DNA of 64,000 bases from Paramecium tetraurelia (GCF_000165425.1 NW_001799010.1:125739-189738), one strand, 5' to 3'; counted from the stretch's first letter, positions 11,507 through 25,402 are shown. Program-made: numbers and translations. Notes: generated by a model from the sequence alone, not told the origin.

Positions 11507-11529
11507 AAAAAATAATATAAATCAATATT

Positions 11530-11940
11530 TTTTTAGGCCTGCTTAGAATGTTATTCTATTTTTCTTAATTTTCATAATTCAAATGGTTTCTAAATATATT
11601 AAATTAAATACCAAAAAGTATGTTTAATAATGAGAGTCACTTCGATGATCAACATGATAACTTGATTAATTTAAGGAATCCTTATTATGCAGGAAAAGAC
11701 ATCATTGATTCATCCTTAAAATTCATTAACTGATTAGAGTTTAAATTAATCCTAAATAATTCTAAATTAAGAGTTTGCGTTTAATTTTACCGATTCTATG
11801 AAACAATGGCTAGCTAATAAGGTTGTTTGCATATATTTACAAATGAACCCTTTAAAACTACATAAAAACCAAAAAGACACGTGCAAATTCTAAGAGGAAA
11901 GTAGAGTTGTTGAATAAAAAAGGTTTCCCAAATTATAACA
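11530..11940. repeat. Diverged duplicate segment, copy B
   Basis: Counterpart of 10560-10910 in the tandem duplication. It lies between small RNA copy B and the 3' end of the E3 gene. No supported frame. Confidence 0.5.
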
Positions 11941-12059
11941 TTATTGTATTCTATTCATTAAAAAAATAATTTTACTCAATAATTTTAAATAAACTATTGT
12001 AGACTTTTAATATAAATTTATAAGATTTAATTAAATAATGATAATATTATTTATAGTAT

Positions 12060-15000
12060 TCATAAATTCCTTCTAACATTCTGTCTGTTTCTGTTTTGAT
12101 CATTTAATGCATTTCTTATAATTTGTTAATATTAATTATATAAGATAATCTTAGAAATTTATTCTACTTTTTCCATATCTAAATTGTATTTATCCCAATC
12201 TAGATTAGTATATGTAAGTTAATTTATTTCTTAACCTAAGTTGTTATAAAATAAGCTAAAACAATTAACATATGACATAGGATAAGATGTTATCACAACA
12301 TTCCCTGAGCTCAAGCAAACATAGACTGAATGGCAGTTGTGCTCCTCTTCAGCATGAATACTTAAGTTGCCAATTTTATAATTTTTACATGAACCTAAAC
12401 ATAATGTTTTTAAACAAAGTAAACATACAGCAATATCTTAACCTTATTTCTACTTAGTGGCAAAGAAGCCACATTTTTTGCATAAGTTCTTAATATATCT
12501 ATGTCTAAAAGTTTCAAAATTTTTTCCTAATAGTATGGCTATTTAATTGGATATTTCTTTTTAGGTTTAATAGAAATCTGTTATACACATTGATGATATT
12601 TCATTTTATTCACCATAAAATAGTTCATCATTAAATTTTATTTCGAAACAAGTAAATAAAATTTTAACTAAGTCATCATTTTGCTTTGGCAACGATAATA
12701 ATATTTTTGAGATTTCTTATTCGAAATCATTTTTATTAATTACTGACATTACTTAATTCTCGATTAACATCATAATGTCCAATATAAATATTTATCCTTT
12801 CTTAAATTTCAGTATATTCTACTTATAATTGATGTTTTTATAATGATGCTTTAAAATCCTGATAAATTGCTAGAAAATCTAAACTTTACCAGATCTCTAA
12901 AAGTCTACCTTTTATTATATCATTTAGATTAAAATATTAATAAGTAACTGATAGAAAATATCAAATAAAATTAATTCTTCTCTACCTTCATATTTTAATG
13001 ATAATTATAAATCTAAATTTAATTCAATTAAAATTGCCTCTAATTCTTAAATGAATAAATTAAAATGAACTTCAAGTTAAGAATTAGGATATAATAAGTT
13101 GCAACTCTATTAACAAATAGGGCAATTAGATATCAACCATGATGGATATTCTTAATGTAATTTGGTTTTAAATGAGTTTGCTAAACATTTAAAATGAAAC
13201 TAATGCTTGCAACTTGACACATTGAATAGATTCAAAGTCTCAGCATTTAATAGGTTTTATAATTCCATTGGCATAGTATCATATCTATTCTACTTTGCAA
13301 ATGTTGATATTAAAATTGGAATATATCTATCATCTTACTTTAATGTTAATTTACAAGACTAACACTATTCATTTTCATCGTATTTTTCTTATGGTAATCC
13401 TAATCCAACATTGATATCTAATTATTCGTTAAATTTAGATTATTTCTAAAGATATTTCTTTTTCATTTTGGATTTATCTGAAATCAATATTTAACTATTT
13501 ATTTATTGTAAAGAGTTTGACCCTATTTCAAATAATGAGTTTAAATTTTCAATGATCTGATCAAGATATTCTGCACATTTTTAATTATTCTATTTATATT
13601 ATTAGGTAAGTTTTTAAATCAAATCAAGTAGTTCTTGATCAACCTTATTTTATTATTTAGATAAAATGATAATCAAATAATTTAGTAATTAAGATGTTTA
13701 CAATTTTTATAATTAATTCTATTCTATTTCCCTGTATCAATTATTTAATAAAAGGTTCATTAATAAGTAGGTGAAAAATGTCAAAAAATATTGAATCCTT
13801 ATTTGATGAAAGATGTTTGATGATTTCATCTGCCTTATATTGGGTGTAATTTCCAAAGTTCATAAATCTTTACGATTTTTTTTGATCAATCAATCTTTCT
13901 ACAATATTTCCTTTAACTGCATTGCTTTTTGTAAATACGATAGGATCAAGATATAATTAAATACCTTTTTTTAAAGTAAATGTTTTTGATATTAAATCTA
14001 ATTAACATACTTCTTATACAAGATTTTCTATTGGTGAATTAGTTTTTACTTTTAATTATTCTATGTGTTTCTATATTTCATCAAAGCTCAAACTAGCTGA
14101 TTGATTGAACAAATTTATTATAATATGATGAATCGTAGAGTTGAGCTATTTAGGATATAGATCCAATGATTCTTCGACCATTTATAACACATTCCAAAAT
14201 TCTATTTCTGATGAAATTATGCTTAACAACATGGAACTAAAATAGATTAAGATAATTACTTATAAATTTCAGAGGCGATCTTTTTATCAGGAATTCTAAA
14301 TTTTTAAAATGCAACCTCTAAAAACAATAAACCATCTAGTTCAAATAAGAATAGATAGAATTTTATGTAAGCAAGATCAACAGATTCCAACTCACTTGAA
14401 TTGAAATCAATTCTTTACTATTCTTCTTATAATCTCTTTTTCTAGTCAAAATTAAGAGCAATCAAATTCTAAAGAGAATCAATTAATAAATTATTAAACA
14501 AAGGTTTTAAATCTTTTAAGTTTTCCATTCTGAGAACTTCCATCAAATGCTTTAGATATTATTCTTTATCAATAAATTAGCCTTCAAAGTATTCGAGAAT
14601 TAGCAATTCTATAAATATTAGGTTCGTAAAAATTGGTCTCTTTAAGAGTTTTAGGCTTAATAAATTATACGCTTCGCATACTTCTTGTTGTCCTTTGATA
14701 GTTGTTTCAGAATCTACATAATCTATATAAAAATTATCAATTTATTCAAAATAATTTCCAATATTTTATACATCTTAGTTTAATTTCAGATAACATTAAT
14801 ACAAATATATTCTTGATAGATTTCTTTTTCCAATCAGTTTGGGCATTAAACTTCTTAAACCATTGAACATTTTATTAAATACATAGAATTAGTTTAATTA
14901 AAAATTGATAATGAGAGCAGCATTATATAAATTATCATTTTACACAACGAGACTATCTAATTTGTATTTCCTGTTTTACCTTTTAACGTTATAGAAGGAA

Positions 15001-16393
15001 TGGAGCAATTAAGTTAAGAAAAACTATCTTTATTAAAAATCCTCATAATCATCTTATGAAATTATCTTCTCTTAAAAGGAATCAAATTTATCGTCAAATA
15101 ATTTTTTAAAGCAATTCATAAGGACTTACTTAAAATAAATAAATTCAGCCCTAAATGATAATATATTTAAATGCAAATGGGAATAATCTTAAACAAAATT
15201 AAGGTCCTAATAATATAATTTTTGATTCTCAGTTAAGTTTGAGAAATAAGGAGAACAAATGTTAGGTTGCAATATGGCTTCTATCATCTCTTAAGAGGTA
15301 AATTATGAGTGGTGAACTATAAATTCGGTAAACTATAAAAAAGTAAAATATTTCTCTGACTAATCAAATTAGACTTATATAATTTCTTCAGATGATTTAT
15401 CTTCCATTAATTAAAGACCCATGTAATTTTATGCTTAAACATAGTCGTTTAATTTCTCATAAATTCTTTTTAGAACAATAAAGGCCTTATAATTTAGGCT
15501 TGAAAAAGATCGAAAATTATGAAAATTCTTCAAAAATGTAATTTGTACTAGCCTTTTGAATTCACCATCAGCATGAAAAGCATAAAAAATTGCTTCTAAT
15601 TTTTCCCCTTTATAAGGTCCTAAAGATTCAAGAGTTAATTATCTTTCAAAAATATTGTATAATATTAATTAATTGGAATTAGGATCTGTTTATGATAAGA
15701 TATGAGTTATTAAAAAGAGATTCTAATGATTCACTTAAATAAACCAAGATATGAATTTAATCAATAGATTGTGAAAATAAAGTGCTTTGTGGAAAATTTG
15801 ATAATAGTCTTCTAGCGAGATCGCTTCCGTTATATTTTTTAATTTCCACTTAGCCGCAATATGATAAACCTTAACAAAATAAGGATTGATCGTAGAATTA
15901 GGTTTAAGTTCAACGTATAGTTAATTTAAGATATTATTAAGACATTATATAAAAGTTTCAGTGTTTTCTTTGATTATTGCAGGTATTTATTCAAGAATTT
16001 CCTATTTATTAATAATAGAATGACCCTGGTGGTCATTGCAAATTCCTAATTTAATAATATTTTCATCTCCGCAGTCACAACATCCAGCGCCATCCTTAAG
16101 CAAAAACTTATGATCTAAAAGATATCATACATAATACTTATATGTTTTTTAATATCAAAGCATTTGATACAAATCATATGATTGAAATCGTTAGAACAAT
16201 CAAAACATTTAAAACTCAACTCGTCATGATGAATTTAAGCTCCGCACACAGAATTTACTTTCTATTTCTGCTCTTTTAAGCCTTATGACTTATCTGAAAT
16301 AAAGAGATTGTATAATTCCTCCATACCAATATCTTTTTGACCATTATTGTAAAGATTTTACAAAGCCTCATTAATTGTTTTTTATGACTTCAT
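12060..16393 (-). CDS. UBR-box/RING E3 ubiquitin ligase (N-recognin-like)
   Basis: 1,437 codons with one 23-nt intron (16115-16137). N-degron recognition E3 architecture: a UBR box from about residue 50 (CGAQIHHDELSFKCFDCSND, then CIKCFD and GAGCCDCGD ... CNDHQGH), a long helical middle, a RING-H2 at about 985-1090 (CQSC ... CKHQFHFKC ... CPIC) and a C-terminal UBR1-type cap domain (CLLCLKTLCLG ... H ... CHSVYVCL, ending about 25 codons before TGA). It recruits substrates with basic or modified N termini in other eukaryotes. The start chosen is the first ATG continuous with the UBR box. The RING region is duplicated at 10915-11228. Confidence 0.93.
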
Positions 16394-17078
16394 TACCAAT
16401 TATATAAATTTAATAAATAATTTTATTTTCTCTAATGTCTATGAAAGACTTCATTATAATATAAACTGGAGAAAAGTAATAGAATTTTTATTAATAAAAA
16501 TTAAATGTGTTTAGTACATATTGTTTCTCTTTCAATTCTTTATGCAATACAAGTATATTTATGTGTAATTTGAATGATGTAATTCACTAATCTAAAATAA
16601 TTTAACAGACTGAAATTAAATGAACATGAAATAAACCAACTTAAACCTTTCTTTAGTAGGGCATTGTTATTTTGGCATTATTTCAACTGAATTATGGGGA
16701 TTAAGAATAATCTTATCATATTAATCAAAAAGATAGTTGAATTTATTTGCTTATCAAATTACCATAATGGTTTTAGAAATATAATCAATAGTTTAGTAAA
16801 TATTGTACACATAATTCCTAATTCTTATGAAATTGATCTCTTAATTGCCATAATTTCAATATTTAATGCAATTTTATTAAGGTTCAGCATATTTGTTAAT
16901 AAGAATAAAGCTTTGAATTGAGGAATTCTAAGTTTTTAAAGGGGGAAACAAATGTATGCTACAATTATATCAATTTCTGCTGAACAGGTAATTAGTTAAT
17001 CTTAAAAAAGTTAAGTTGATATCATGATTAGATTTAATGTAAAGGCGTGATATATTTTATTTATAAGAAATAGGCTGA
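16394..17078. other. Intergenic; one doubtful 75-codon frame
   Basis: Divergent starts on both sides. A frame at 16694-16921 is open in either code and hydrophobic, but it has no Gln codons and no recognisable motif; I do not call it a gene. Confidence 0.3.
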
Positions 17079-18469
17079 ATGACAAAAAATCTGAGATTCT
17101 AAAAAGTGAATGATGCTTTGCCAATCATTTAGCCATCTAAATCTACTAAGTTACAGTAGGATTATCAAGAAAGTTGTAGTACAGAGAGAGTCAGAAGATT
17201 GGTGAATAAAGTAAAGGCACAGTTAAAATTGACGAATAATACACATGATGTCAGGTAAAGTATTCAAGCTAAAGTAGATTTAATCGTTAATTGTAATAAT
17301 TCAAGATACTTGAGACTTTTATTGACACAAAAACCAAATTAAAGAGGTTGAATATTATCAACAATAGAGATTTATTAGAATCAGTAAAGAATTATCTAAT
17401 AAGAAGGAAAGTAGCAAGACAATTGGATTAACAGGAAGCAGATTTAGAAAAGATGTATGAATAATACGAAGTAGAGTTCGTAACAGAATTTGATAAAGCT
17501 TTCTTGGATAGTGATTGTTTTTTAGATTTAGGTTTGGTTAAAGCACCAAACAAGAAGACTAAGGAGTTATCTAAGGAGAGATTACAAGACCTCGGAAGGA
17601 GAGCAGTTAGTTAATTTTAAGGTTGTTGTAATTAAAGGTCAAACAGAGATTATGTGACAAAATCTCAGTATGATTAAAATCTATTTTATTATCATGTTGA
17701 AGATCAAATCGAATAAATAAAGAAAGAGAGAGAGGAGACTGAAAACTTTCTTTAGAAACTTGGAAAATCCACAAAATGCAAAACTCAATCAGGAGAGCCA
17801 TAGAGTGGGGTACAGATAGAGTAATAGAAGCCAACTTAAATAGATTATGATAAGGAGCTCTACAAGATAGTTTTGTAGTATGGAATTGACCTAAATTCTA
17901 CGGAATAATTGGAGGAAGACATTTACAAGGCATTCAAATAGCACGCTAATGAATTTATTAAGTCTAAAATAAATGAAGTGAAGATTAAGCACAGTCAGAG
18001 TATAGAAGAGGATCAATTAAAAAATAAATCTCAAAATAAGCCATAAAAAATAAAAATAAGTTCTATGTTTGAGTAATAATTGTTGAATTTCTCGAAATGC
18101 AATCCACCTCCCAAAACAAGACACAGACCAGAGAACATTATACATACCTTGCCATCGGAAAATAGGAAGTCGTAATTGATATAGGAGTTGATGGAAAAGA
18201 AGAAGGAAAAGACAATTTTACTAAGTTAATTTAACCAGAAATCAAAGAGAATTATTAATATGTGTAATATGGATGAATAAAAATTGTAGTATAATGAGTT
18301 TATAAAGGATATACAGTTGATGAATTTGTATTTGGATGAGGCTATAACGAGAACTAATTTCAACAGAAAACTTTCGTAGTTGGGTTTTACAAAAGAGGAT
18401 TAGTTTTAGATAAAGAAATAGATTGTACTCCCAGGTGGGTAAGTAAGAAATCTACGCAATAATCAGTGA
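17079..18469 (+). CDS. Coiled-coil protein, function unknown
   Basis: 456 codons with one 23-nt intron at 17255-17277. It is highly charged, Lys/Glu/Gln-rich and largely helical, with several heptad-like stretches (for example VEDQIEQIKKEREETENFL) and no membrane segment. No domain recognised. Such proteins are common in the ciliate cortex and cilia, but nothing here proves that location. Confidence 0.75.
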
Positions 18470-18521
18470 GATAAAATATTTTGTTTATGTTTTTATTTAT
18501 GCATTTTTAAAATAAAATTAT

Positions 18522-20225
18522 ATGAATAAGCATCCGATTGAGTAAATTCATAGTTCAGTTTACGATAAGGTTGTGAAGTCTTTAACTCTGTTCTTTATGA
18601 TCATCTCTTTATTGATCAGCATAGGACTTGATATAGTGCATGGAGTAGTCGATTTTTATTCAAATGCATATCAATTCGAAGCTCAAAATGCTACAATTGG
18701 ATATATTTCAGATAATCTCATCTACAAACCAATCAAGCAGTAACAAATCACTAATAATTAGAGTATACTTCAGAGACTTGGATTGCGATTCATCTGAGGA
18801 AATTTAATAATTATTTCCATACGCCGAATTCAATATCACAAGATGGTTCTCTCAATAGATTTGTGTTACTAGATTTGTAGACATAAGATTGTCAACTGAA
18901 TGTTCAGAGACTGAATATAATTGTGGACCCTATTGCATACAAACAAGCGAAGGCTCTTAGTGTCCCATTTCAAAATTGACTATAATATAAAATGAGGTTG
19001 TCGATGAAGATGCAGATCAAAACTTGGAAAAGAAGAGGGACCTATATATTCAAAGAGAAAATTCATCCTATGGCATATTTAAAATTCAGGTTGTAATTAG
19101 GGGATACCCATGTTTGAATCCTTTAATTTATATAACAGCAGGATTAACCAATAATAGTGAATACATTGATCCTGAAAATTGTGAAGGCACCGATTTTGAT
19201 ACCGATAATAGTGTGAAAATAGAACAAACAACATTGGGGGAATTTGCTAAGTAAGGCCTAGAAGCATTGTCTTTTAATGGTGTACCCTCCTCTGTAACTA
19301 GTTCAGCAATTACTTATTTGACTGCAAGAGTACATATAATATTTAAAAAAAGAATAAAATTGCTTCAAAAGCTGATGATACTTGCACATAGATTGATAAT
19401 AACATGATTAATGAAACTGAAAATTGTGAATAATCAATTTAAGAAATTGGTTTAATTTACGTTGTTATTAAATAGATATTCACTGGATTTATAGGAATTA
19501 TTTTAATAATAGAAATTTATATTCTCAAATTCAGGATAGTGAATGATATACGAATAATCACAGTCATTTTTAAAATTCTGCTGGTCTGCCAAATGTCATT
19601 CATACTAATTGAAGGAGGCCTAATATTATATCAAGAAAAACTTAGATATGATTCAGAACTCTATTTTAAATCATTAGCTAATTGTTACTCCTCAGATTAA
19701 ATTTACAATGTATTCGCAAATTTTCCCAATCTCTTCCCAGCAGATGTCAATACTTATGTATCACTCATTACAATTTCGATAATAATCATAGCCATCAGTG
19801 AATTCATCTTAATTATGATGTTTATAGTATAGATGTTCCATTGGTGCTTTAAATAGAAGAAGGAGAAGTTGTACCTACCTGATCCAGACACTTAGAGACA
19901 ACCAATTCCTTCTAAAGATGATATTCATCACTCAGAAACTAGTCCTTACTAAAAACCTTTATCACCGTATTAATCCAAATTCCCTCCTGTCTATTCAAAC
20001 ACATAAAATAACATAATACAAAATTAAAGCCATCCAATTAACTAAGACTCAAAATATGTTAATGAATATGTACCTCCAAATCAATTTGGAGATCCTACCT
20101 ATAATCCTCCTAATCAATTTGGAGATCCTACACAACCGAAATTTTCTGAAAGTTACATACCTCCTCAAATTAACAATGTCTAATCATCTATGGTGGTAGC
20201 AGGGAAAAAGAATTCTAAATATTGA
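18522..20225 (+). CDS. Four-helix membrane protein with Pro-rich tail
   Basis: 553 codons after two introns (18740-18761, 22 nt; 19330-19352, 23 nt). One helix near residues 22-45 is followed by a Cys-rich, probably extracytoplasmic domain of about 240 residues. Three more helices come in the middle third (GFIGIILIIEIYIL; a second around MSFILIEGGLIL; ITISIIIIAISEFILIMM). The C-terminal 120 residues are Pro/Gln/Ser-rich with the unit PPNQFGDPT repeated twice. No family recognised. The layout suggests a surface or vesicle membrane protein. Confidence 0.8.
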
Positions 20226-21067
20226 TAAATTCATGCTGTTTTATATATAATTAATCAAACCATACTATAATATTCAAAATCTTATTTTAGTTTTTATCGA
20301 ATGTTGGTAGTAATTAATTTAAAAGAGTTACTTTTTTATCTACTTAATTGATGTATGGAATATATTAAATCTTATGTTATCTCAGTGATTGTCCACAAAT
20401 TTCACTGCTTTAATTATTCATTTATATCTATAATACTCATTTTTATTTATTAAGATTAATTTATTTTTATATAATAATTTCTAAATTACTTAAATCTTTC
20501 GACACAATCTAAGTAAAAATTAGTTTATAAGTTATCAGATTTGGTATTTTAATTCATTTTCAATCTTAGCACATATTATTAAAAGATTTTATTTAATTTA
20601 GCTTATATCTTTAATTATAATTCATCATTTCATAATCTAAAATAATTAAAATTAATTCTCCTTTCTTTGCGTACAAAATTTAATCACTCAATGATTTATT
20701 ATCTAAGATCCAACTAATTTAAAGAAAAGAGTTATGTAATACAATGACTTAAGATTATTTTCAAATTTTTCTTTGTTGATGTTTAAAAAAATGACGTCTA
20801 AAATAATATACAAATTCACCTCTCAAATAAAGCCAAATTACTACAGTAATAGAATAACTTTTTTCAATAAATCTTTTTGATTGATTTCAAAATAATGTTT
20901 GCTCTCCTCATTTATGTATTGATCGAAAGTCTTAAATGTCAAATGGATGCTGTGTTCAGAGGCAACAATAATAAAATATTGATTAGATTAGTATAAATAG
21001 ATTGGGAGTACTCTAAATTTATTTAATAATTCGGTTGTAGAGATTTATTAATATTTTTTTTATAGAT
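20226..21067. other. Intergenic, nothing found
   Basis: 842 bp of A/T-rich sequence. A short open stretch from about 20895 runs towards the next gene in another frame, but its codon use is poor and it is not supported. Confidence 0.4.
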
Positions 21068-22166
21068 ATGCTTAATCGTGCAATTAATATTGGTTTCCGT
21101 AAAGCATTGCCTCAATATACATTCTCATCGAGAAGTAAAGCGATTGTTGATATGCCATAGATGGGCCATACAATCCAAACCGATATAGACATTATTTGAA
21201 CCCAAACTTTTTCTAATCCAACAAGGAAATTGCTGATATAGCTAAATCACAATAAGTGCCCCTTCCAGGTATAGCAATGTTGATTATGCAAAGTGCGTAA
21301 TGTCAGACATGTCAATCCAGTCAGACAATCAGGCCCACTACCTCCCTATGATGGTCCATACACGTATTTTTATCCTCACCCTAATTTTAAATAGTATGGA
21401 AGATGTAAGAGCTGTTTGGCAAAATACTTCCCTTGGTAGACAAGGTACATGGAGTTGTTAGATGGATCCAGATGAAATCATGAGAAGAGTACCAGGTATT
21501 TTTGATCATTAAATTGGTTAGGAATCACAAGAAGGGAAGTTGAGAAGATCTTGAATATGGGATTAACACCATAAGAATAAGTGGATTTCGCATATCTAGT
21601 TTATAATTGTGGTTTCGATGTGGATTATGTTCCAAACAGTGTTTATGTTGCAAGATAAGTTGTGACCAATTCAAAAGGTGAGAAGGTTGAAATCCTTTGG
21701 AATGTTCAAGTTTTGGAGGATTTGGCTAAGTTGCCTGTTGGATTTGCACCAGTTAGGGAATTGATAGATTACCATTGGGAAATTTTCCTGTGGTCAGATC
21801 CTATGATCAAACCTACAGGTGACTTGGATTTGGGTGTGCCTAATACTTGGTTTGAATATGAATGCGAATGTAAATGAAGCCTTTGATTCATCTAGGGGGA
21901 GGTGAAATGGTTGGAATTGAAGATCAATTCAATATTCCCGAGAGTGATAGAGTCTTTCCTTCACCCAGAAATCCAAATTGCAGAAGAGAGTTATGGAAAT
22001 CTTAGGATGATATCTAAGAACAATTGGAAATGGAAGGTAGATTTATTGTTGTAACTGTTATATAGATGAAAATTGGTATCCCAAGGGAACATCCTACAAC
22101 ATTTATTAATAAGCTGACTACAAGAAAGTAACTAAATCAGACAGCACATTCTAAGAAAAAATATGA
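21068..22166 (+). CDS. Probable mitochondrial protein, unknown function
   Basis: 312 codons with six introns of 25-31 nt (the first at 21135-21160; others near 21269, 21343, 21499, 21870 and 22036). The N terminus (MLNRAINIGFRKALPQYTF) is Arg-rich and without acids, as in mitochondrial presequences. The rest is hydrophilic with aromatic and Pro-rich stretches and no membrane segment. The second and third introns are inferred from frame quality; an alternative without them is open but reads poorly. No family recognised. Confidence 0.65.
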
Positions 22167-22645
22167 TATTTTAAGCATATTGAATCAAAATTAAATAATA
22201 TTATTCTATTTTTCAAATAAATAATAAAGACATTTAAATGAAGAATTCTTACTATTTTATTATGCTTATTAATATTAAGCTATATATTTTAGATTTCAAA
22301 ATTGACAATATTATTTATTAATATTATTTTTCATGTTTCCATTGTTTTTTGTATTATGATATTACGTTTATGATTATTATCTCAAATATTTTGATTTTTT
22401 GTTAAATATTATAAAATTATTGACAAACAATGATTTTTATTGCAGAACTGGTATTTGCTTTATTTGATTATTTTAGTACTATTTCTAAGATAATCTAAAT
22501 ATTTTGAATACTTCAATCAAAAATAAAAGGCAGTATATTATGATTATATTGAAAAGTATAATGAAATTGGGTGATGAAAATAAGTTATGAGTTTCTAGAA
22601 AAGAGAAAAAGAGAGTCAGAACACTTGATATTAATATTTTATTAT

Positions 22646-23729
22646 TCACATAACACTATACATGAAATAATGATAAAATTCATTATTATATGTAATTGAC
22701 ACTTTGAAACTAATTGTTGAGTTTTGCTTAATCTAATTATATATTAATGTATAAATACTGGATATTGAAATGTTGGTGATCCTTAGGAAATTAGTATAAT
22801 GGATCTATTGAATTTAGGAAAGAGAGGAGTACAAGTTCTTGTATTCGTTCTAATCCACTTACTGATTGGTTATCCATTTTTTTAGCATAGAGATCGTCTT
22901 TATTTTTTATTACATCTTATCAATGTCGGATTTCAGCTTGGACATTAGATTTTTTTTGATCTCATTCGAAATGTTTAGAGCTGATGAAGAATTCTCTAAA
23001 ATTTCAGAAGCCTATTTGTAATCCACAAGAGGTTTGGGTTTAATTAATTGGCTGAAATATTTATTCTCTTGTAGAGTATTGCCCAGATCAGGTTGGGACT
23101 TGACGGAAAAGGATTGCAAAGCAAAGGCATTCCAATTCCAAAAGTTTTATATAGGAAAATCGCCAAAATGTATTTATTCCTAACTTATGAACTTGTGCTC
23201 CAATTTCTCACAAAATTCTTTAGTATTGGATTTACATTTTCTATATTTAGATAGCTAAGTTCCATAGGTAGTATGGGGCAGTTTGAGTTTGTTTCCGCTG
23301 CTTGTGAGGTTGTCGATTAAATCAATATTGTCAGATATTAGATCGCTTAAACCATCGTCTTCGGATACAAAAATGTGTCTCTTTCTACAGATATTGACCA
23401 ATTAATCGTACTTGCAATGTTCCAAAGGACATCTCCCGAGGAAATTATAATGGGCACATATGTGGGCATGTTTGTTTGTGAAGTTCTAAAGATCCGAACT
23501 ACTCTTGCTGATCTTCTTAAATGAACTCTGACTAAGATTGATGTTCCTATGACTACTCTATTGGCTCTAATCAAGTTAAGTCTGATTTATTTACAGAACA
23601 TAAATGTTGGGATGAAAAGCTCGAATCGCTTTGTTCTTGTGTACCCGAACCCTAAATAACCAGATCCTATCCATTGTGAACGTTAGGTTTTGCTGTTAAT
23701 AGTTCGCTGTCCTACAGATGCTAGGCCAT
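22646..23729 (-). CDS. Protein with CCCH-like zinc finger
   Basis: 352 codons with one 28-nt intron near 23535-23562. A finger-like segment reads CAHYNFLGRCPLEHCKYDQ: Cys-x8-Cys-x4-Cys-x3, with Gln (a TAA codon) where the last His of a CCCH finger normally sits. The rest is Ser/Asn/Lys-rich. CCCH proteins usually bind RNA; here that is inferred and the missing His leaves it uncertain. Opposite-strand frames of similar length exist but have unnatural composition, so I chose this strand. The last 40 codons are A/T-rich and the true 3' end may be earlier. Confidence 0.6.
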
Positions 23730-23940
23730 ATCTATAATTAAAAATGTTTTTTTCTTTTTAAATTTTCCCCTCATAAAGTGGGATTTATACTACCATCTCC
23801 CTCAAGATACAACCAAAACAGAACAATATTTCCTTAAAAACAAATAATATAATATCAAATCCATCCTTGTGACTCCATCAAAACCACTACTTTCATATAG
23901 AACATCAACATTTAACCAATTATATTAATTGAGAGTACAT

Positions 23941-24165
23941 TCAAGTTTATTCTAACACCTGATTCGATGCTATTCCCTTCTTTTGAATACATGGATCATA
24001 ATTGACAATATATACATGTTCAGGTATCAAAACAAAGGAGCCAACTAATGATTCAAAATATTAATAATGATTGCCCTCAATAATTTGATTATAATATTTA
24101 ATCATCATATAATTTTTATTAATACTAAATCCCCCCTAAAAGACAGGCAACCCTTGATGTTCCAT
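23941..24165 (-). CDS. Very small protein, unknown
   Basis: 75-codon frame with balanced composition (MEHQGLPVFQGGFSINKN at the start) and TAA/TAG at plausible Gln sites. No domain. It is short, so it could also be the first exon of a longer gene whose splice site I did not find. Confidence 0.4.
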
Positions 24166-24299
24166 GTGTATATTATAATAATAATTATAATAACATGGAA
24201 AACAGTTAATTAAGTAAACTGTTAAACTTAATATTATAAACACTTTTAATAAAAATACAAAATAAATGACTGATAATTATGTTAATATATATAAATAAG

Positions 24300-25402
24300 T
24301 CACAGTTTTTCAAATTTTTATCTATCTATTATTCCTGACTCGTTCATGTCACAATTACTCAATTAAGTACTTAAACTATGAGACAGAGAACAATCTTGAA
24401 GTATTTACTTCTTCTTTCTCAATTAGATGGCACTAAAATGAAAACTATTGATTACCGATTGTCAACAGACTTGATTTCGATCTTTTGATTTCTGAATTTA
24501 TTCTTTAACTTCTCATGTTCGTATCTATTGAATATATTGTGTTGTTTCATTTAGAATTTAATCCACTTGCTGAAATACAGCTATTATATATTGGGTCTAT
24601 AACTAGGATCCTTGGTAAGTAATGCTTGAATGAGAATTTATAGATTCTCATCCAATGAAGTATCAATATCAATTTCTTTCTCAGAAATTTATTTAATTAA
24701 TTCGCGATCTGTCTTGGCAATAAAAGGTTTCCTGCAGTGGGTAAGAATCTAGAATAATTGACATTCGTACATAGAGTACAATTCCTAAAGACCAGGAGTC
24801 TACCTTATGGTCATGACTTTAGTTATTGACAACTTCTGGGGGCATATACTCGGTAGTACCACATAGTATAGGTTTAATTTAAGAAAGTTGGGTAGCCCAT
24901 CCGAAGTCTGAAATTTTGTAAGTTCCATCCTCGTGAACAAGGATATTGTCTAACTGGAATTGGGGAGATGTTACTTACTTTGATATCCCTATGCACAAGA
25001 CTCATTTGATGAATAGAATCAAGGGCGCTGAGCATCTGGTTGAGGAATTGGATGAGTTGCTTATTTGTATAAGGTTGTGAGGGGAGTTGTAATTGACCTT
25101 ACTTACAATATTCTAAAATGATGTAGATGTTTTTAGTATCTTCAAATGAATTAAACACTTTTACTACGTTTCTGTGGTTGATGCTCGATTGAATTTGAAT
25201 CTCCTACCTCACCATCCCCTCAGCCTGATATTTGCCCAGCATAGATTTAGACACCTAAAATAAAGTCTATGTGCAATACAATTTTGCAGGCAAATTCCTG
25301 GTTGCTCTTGACATCACATACTAAATATACACAACCAAATGAGCCATTCCCTAATTTCCTTTTGACTTGGTAGGCATTCTCATTTTGCATAATTAAGTTC
25401 AT
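24300..25402 (-). CDS. Aurora-like serine/threonine kinase
   Basis: Protein kinase of 336 codons with four introns (25255-25279, 24433-24455, one in the HRD region and one after the F helix). Glycine loop GNGSFGCVY at about 18-26, HRDIKLDNIL, then DFGWATQL and CGTTEYMPPEVV: the GW after DF and the CGT-EY-PPE activation segment are typical of Aurora kinases. All catalytic residues are present. The C-terminal 90 residues are basic and polar and unlike Aurora. A cell-division role is inferred from the family. Confidence 0.88.

Noticed and set aside
16694-16921. 75-codon ORF as a gene
   Set aside because: Open in both codes only because it is short and A/T-rich; no Gln codons, no homology pattern, no promoter or intron support.
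22801-23524. Plus-strand gene of about 150-200 codons with several introns
   Set aside because: It needs 35-45 nt introns and an odd composition. The minus strand has one clean frame with a single 28-nt intron and natural composition over the same interval.
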